64,000 nt of DNA from Spirometra erinaceieuropaei. Its lineage: Eukaryota > Platyhelminthes > Cestoda > Diphyllobothriidea > Diphyllobothriidae. A program made the translations under genes and the position numbers. A model generated the notes under the pieces. The model was not told the origin of the DNA and ran no database searches. It saw nothing but the letters and a program-made list of their open reading frames with translations. Below are positions 60,750 to 64,000 of the stretch, piece after piece; within the stretch, counting starts at the first letter, position 1, and every line of letters begins with the position of its first letter. The stretch is from assembly GCA_902702965.1 (NCBI GenBank), contig CACRXP010000001.1, positions 2,202,084 through 2,266,083 of the forward strand. Direction: 5' to 3'.

Positions 60750-61150
60750 GGCCCATGCGAATTAATGTATAGTGAGGCGGACTTGCACGACATCTGTCGC
60801 ATTCTCACAGTCGCCAACCCCGCTGTAATGGCAAGACAATGTCAAGATGGCCGGAGGTGGGCTCGGGCGCATTGACTGACAAAGCCGAACTGCCCCTATA
60901 CACTACCTGGTCATGTATCAGGCTTTCACGAGCGCGAATCGGCCCTCGCATAATTTAGGATACCATAGAGTCCACATTATAGGGTCGCTGAGCCTGACTT
61001 TCAGTCCTCCAGCCATTTACTTTACGTATACAGAGTACTGACCTCGCGGACCGAGATATCCAGTTCGCTGGCAGCCTTCCAAGTTACGGCTTTTAGCTCA
61101 TCGTAATAGATTCGACTGAGCCACTTTTATTACAGTGGGGGATGTGCTGA
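60750..61150 (-). repeat. Family B interspersed repeat (minus), second copy
   Basis: It parallels 9839-10330 over its length: gaggcggacttgc, gtcaagatggccggaggtgg, ccatagagtccac, cagttcgctggcagcc, ttttattacagtggggg. A partial further copy follows at about 61255-61450 (acacgacctggtc, catgtatcaagtctttgcgag, ctggctctcagtc), so this is a short tandem cluster. Confidence 0.6.
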
Positions 61151-61454
61151 TGTGTCGTGGGTTTGGGTCTCCTATGCCAGCCTCACTTTCTCTTATCTCA
61201 TGAATCAGTGGACTGTCCAAACCTGTCAAATGGGTGATAATGCGACCGAGCAGAGCTACACAGCCCGTCTACTCGAGCCACACACGACCTGGTCCCCGCG
61301 GCATGTATCAAGTCTTTGCGAGGGCAGTCTGGATTCTACACGCGTGAAAGAACCATAAGGATCCCGCTAAGAATCCACTGGGTCTGGCTCTCAGTCATGC
61401 AGTCAGTTACTATGCAAACACACAGATGTGACCGCGAAGACTAGATGCAGGACG

Positions 61455-62680
61455 TGAATCCCTAGCAAACCTGACGTGTGAAGGCACAACTGGTTTAACA
61501 TCCGCATAAGTCAGTTGCCGTTAACTGTCCCTTCTAGCCTGCTCTTCAGGATAGTGCATTTTTAACCACCTTTTGTATCCTGCTCTGTATATTTTTGCAT
61601 AAAATTGTCACAGTCGATCATATTCTAACAGTAAATCAGTTCAGTACTGTGTCTTTCTGGATGTATCTCAAGCTTACCTTTTACTTCTAGTAGATTAACA
61701 CGTTAAACAGTGGTCATAATAGCCCGGGAGTAGGTTCACACTGATCCATGTAATACCCAAAAAAAATCAGCACCGAATGTGTGGCGGAGGTTACAACCAA
61801 CCAGTCAACCACTTGTCAGGCCGAACTCGGCCAAGGGGCAATACTAGAGTGGGTGTCGGTAGAAAACGATGCAGATAAGTTGGAGAAAAACTCTTTCGAA
61901 ATCTTCTGCCTTCATTCCGTCAAGCATAGACCTCAGGACAACCTAAGCTCAGAAAAACAGCTTTGCAGTGACAGAGAATGCCAGGTGGCGAGGTATTGAT
62001 GAGCGTATATACCTATGACCGATCCGACAAACCCAGCTTGTGAGCCATCTACACCGTGTGCATGTGCATATTTGTGTTTCTGGTCCTGAATGTTGGTTAA
62101 GTTTATGAGTGGTGCGTGAAGCCATATTAGGCCCAAAGTTGTGTTGTACCAGCCTACTCTCATCTTTACGGACACGTCTACTGGTCATAATTTGGGAGAG
62201 CAAACGCACAATATATCTTCGGTCGCCGGTAAATAGCCATCCAGTTTAAAAATTCGAAATGCTCCTAGCCCTGCGGCAGCGTCATCAGGACATTAAGCGA
62301 AATCTGCTCAATTTTCTACATTATTAATCAGGCGAATACCGCATCAGGATTTAAAATCCAGTCTTACTTCCCTACACGCTTAAATGCAATCAAAATTCAC
62401 CTCACTGATCACGTGGGTCAAGACTAATGACATTAATGATGAATTGCCGTTACGGCCTAGACTTATATTTTTCTCTGTCCACCCAAGGGCCGCATATTAG
62501 TGCTGCTGCTCCATAGTCAACTGACGGTATTTCCTACAGGACACCGTGTTTGACAAACATGGATAAATGTGCGTTTTTCACAAGGTCTCCTATCATAACA
62601 GACCTTTCTTGTCAGTTAGAGTGTTCATCCGAATTTTTCTTGGGTAAGCAAACATTTATCTAGTGCAAACATGTATATGG
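61455..62680. other. No gene recognised
   Basis: A 72-codon plus frame at 61781-61999 has coding-like composition and a possible donor (TGCCAG|GTGGCG) but no convincing acceptor or domain. Confidence 0.4.
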
Positions 62681-62684
62681 TGGA

Positions 62685-62825
62685 AAGTGTCTCACGGTCG
62701 TGTTTCCGGACATGCTAGTCCTGTTGCACCTTGGGGTTCAATTTGAAGCCCTCACAGACGCCCGTATGACGACTAATAATATATGCAGAAGGGGATACGG
62801 ACAAAAAACAAGGAGGATAATTGAC
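62685..62825 (-). repeat. SINE tail fragment (minus)
   Basis: It matches the tail of the minus-sense copy at 50190-50300: gtgtttccggacatgctagt, gttgcaccttggggttcaa, gacgactaataatat, gcagaaggg, acggacaaaaaacaagga. The tRNA-like head and the hammerhead part are missing. Confidence 0.6.
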
Positions 62826-64000
62826 GAAGATCCTGGATTAGGATCCCATGTTAATACAGCTTTGGGTTTGGTAAGCCTGGTACTTCTTTCAGAAAACTTA
62901 TTTTCTACTTCGAGTTGACGTTTTCCCCACACTAGGTCCGGCGGACACAGTAGAAGCAAATAGTTCCTAATGGGAAACCGCTACTTGAACGCAGTCATGA
63001 CATTAATTTCCCTGAGTTTCTGGAAGATCGGGTTGATTTCCTGCATAAAACCTTACTTGGTAAAACTGCAGCTCGTAGAACGCCAGCCTGAAAAGGATTC
63101 TAGCCACACTGTTCGGCACCGCCAAGTTCACGTACATGAAAACTGAGATTTCCAAATAGTCCTTCGTTCGCAGGCAGGAGAAACTAGATGAGCACACTGC
63201 CTAGAGTTGCGTAACTGCGCAGTTCGTTTCACGTTCTATTACTGCAATAACAAGGGAAGGACGTTCAATGAATGCGTCGTAGGCCTGGGGTAGTCGTCCA
63301 TCACAAGGCACTCATGCATATATGAGTCATCTGTCTCATATTCTGCCGGTTCAATCGTCTCCCCCAGAAAGAAGATGTTTCCTTATTCATCATTTATCGG
63401 GGTTCGTCACAAAATTTGCAAAACGAATCCTAAAATCATGTGAGTCGTTATTTCGCATGTAAACCTGAAACTTTCCATATCGCAATCTGCACATTTCAAC
63501 CAGACAATGTCTGGCGTTCTGAGACCACCTGATCCAATGTTGGGGATTTTGATTCCTCGGTGAGGCCTCCGTGTGTTTCATGCAGTCGCTGAATTACAGA
63601 GATTTGGTCTAGTAAACACCACAAGTCCGAATTTGGGTGCTTGCGAGGATACAAAGATCTCTACCCTGAACCTTCACCAAATAGTCCCTACTGGTGGCAC
63701 TGGTCGGTGTTTAGTGTGTGAATGCTTTCCCTGACGTTACTTCTAGGTAATTTGGTGAAGTCAGCGTGAAAAATCATTATTTAGGTGTCCATGTGTTCTC
63801 GTTTTTGGTCCCACGGATATCTCTTATGTGCCCTAGTCGTTTTCAACTATCTTCGAAATTGCCAGATGGCTGACACATTTTCAGGATATGGTGCGACCCC
63901 CATTCAAAGGAATAATTAACTTTTGATTTATAACATTTAGAAACAGGGAAAATTTAAAATTTTGCTGTAGGCCACGGGAATATGGACCCGCCATATTACA
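62826..64000. other. No gene recognised
   Basis: Only short frames, some overlapping on both strands; possible R1-like decay near 63000-63100. Confidence 0.4.

Noticed and set aside
61781..61999. Cysteine-containing plus frame considered as a further VWC-gene exon
   Set aside because: No usable acceptor upstream, and the cysteine spacing does not fit VWC.

Overview
This looks like nuclear DNA of a parasitic flatworm, most likely a diphyllobothriidean tapeworm (the Schistocephalus / Spirometra / Dibothriocephalus group). Reasons: introns with GT/AG borders, very low gene density, about 58-60% A+T by eye, TTAGGG-type telomere-like patches, and a broken non-LTR retrotransposon whose endonuclease, reverse transcriptase and C-terminal C2H2-finger tail I recognise from tapeworm and fluke genomes. 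The species call is inference; no ribosomal or mitochondrial marker is present. No prokaryotic genes, rRNA, intact tRNA genes or CRISPR arrays were seen.

Genes. The only convincing host gene is on the + strand: a first coding exon (28189-28633: hydrophobic leader, acidic stretch, cysteine-rich module) and a von Willebrand factor C exon (41383-41589). Their splice phases match (phase 1), which suggests one secreted or membrane-anchored extracellular protein with an intron of up to 12.7 kb. The gene's 3' end is not identified. A dead, intronless class I fructose-bisphosphate aldolase copy lies at 53488-54509. A few minus-strand open frames (7.4-7.8 kb, 39.8-40.7 kb) are listed with low confidence.

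Repeats dominate the rest. (1) A 2.8-2.9 kb tandem duplication (12405-15234 and 15268-18164): the left half is clearly diverged and the right half is about 99.6% identical. (2) A tRNA-headed SINE-like family with copies at about 1.9, 18.4-18.8, 37.3-37.7, 42.1-43.2, 50.0-50.9, 54.8-55.4 and 62.7 kb. Just downstream of the pol III box A/B region its copies carry a hammerhead-ribozyme core: stem I, CUGANGA, a hairpin stem II, GAAA, a palindromic loopless stem III, then an AUU or AUC cleavage site. The copies often form head-to-tail multimers. (3) A second medium-length family at 9.8, 23.1, 33.9, 49.6, 60.3, 60.7 and 61.3 kb. (4) A broken LINE at 45.5-48.5 kb with a finger-coding tail to 49.4 kb and a foldback element inserted in its RT. 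(5) Foldback elements at 21.7-22.1, 51.1-51.5 and 54.5-56.1 kb, the last interrupted by a SINE dimer with an 18-bp target duplication. (6) Telomere-like arrays at 24.8, 27.3 and 33.0 kb, two of them with the same unique flank.

Layout: 0-12 kb mostly unrecognised DNA; 12.4-18.2 kb tandem duplication; 18.3-28 kb scattered repeats; 28.2-41.6 kb the VWC gene and its intron; 42-51.5 kb a dense repeat cluster; 53-58 kb aldolase retrocopy and nested foldback repeats; 58-64 kb further decayed repeats.
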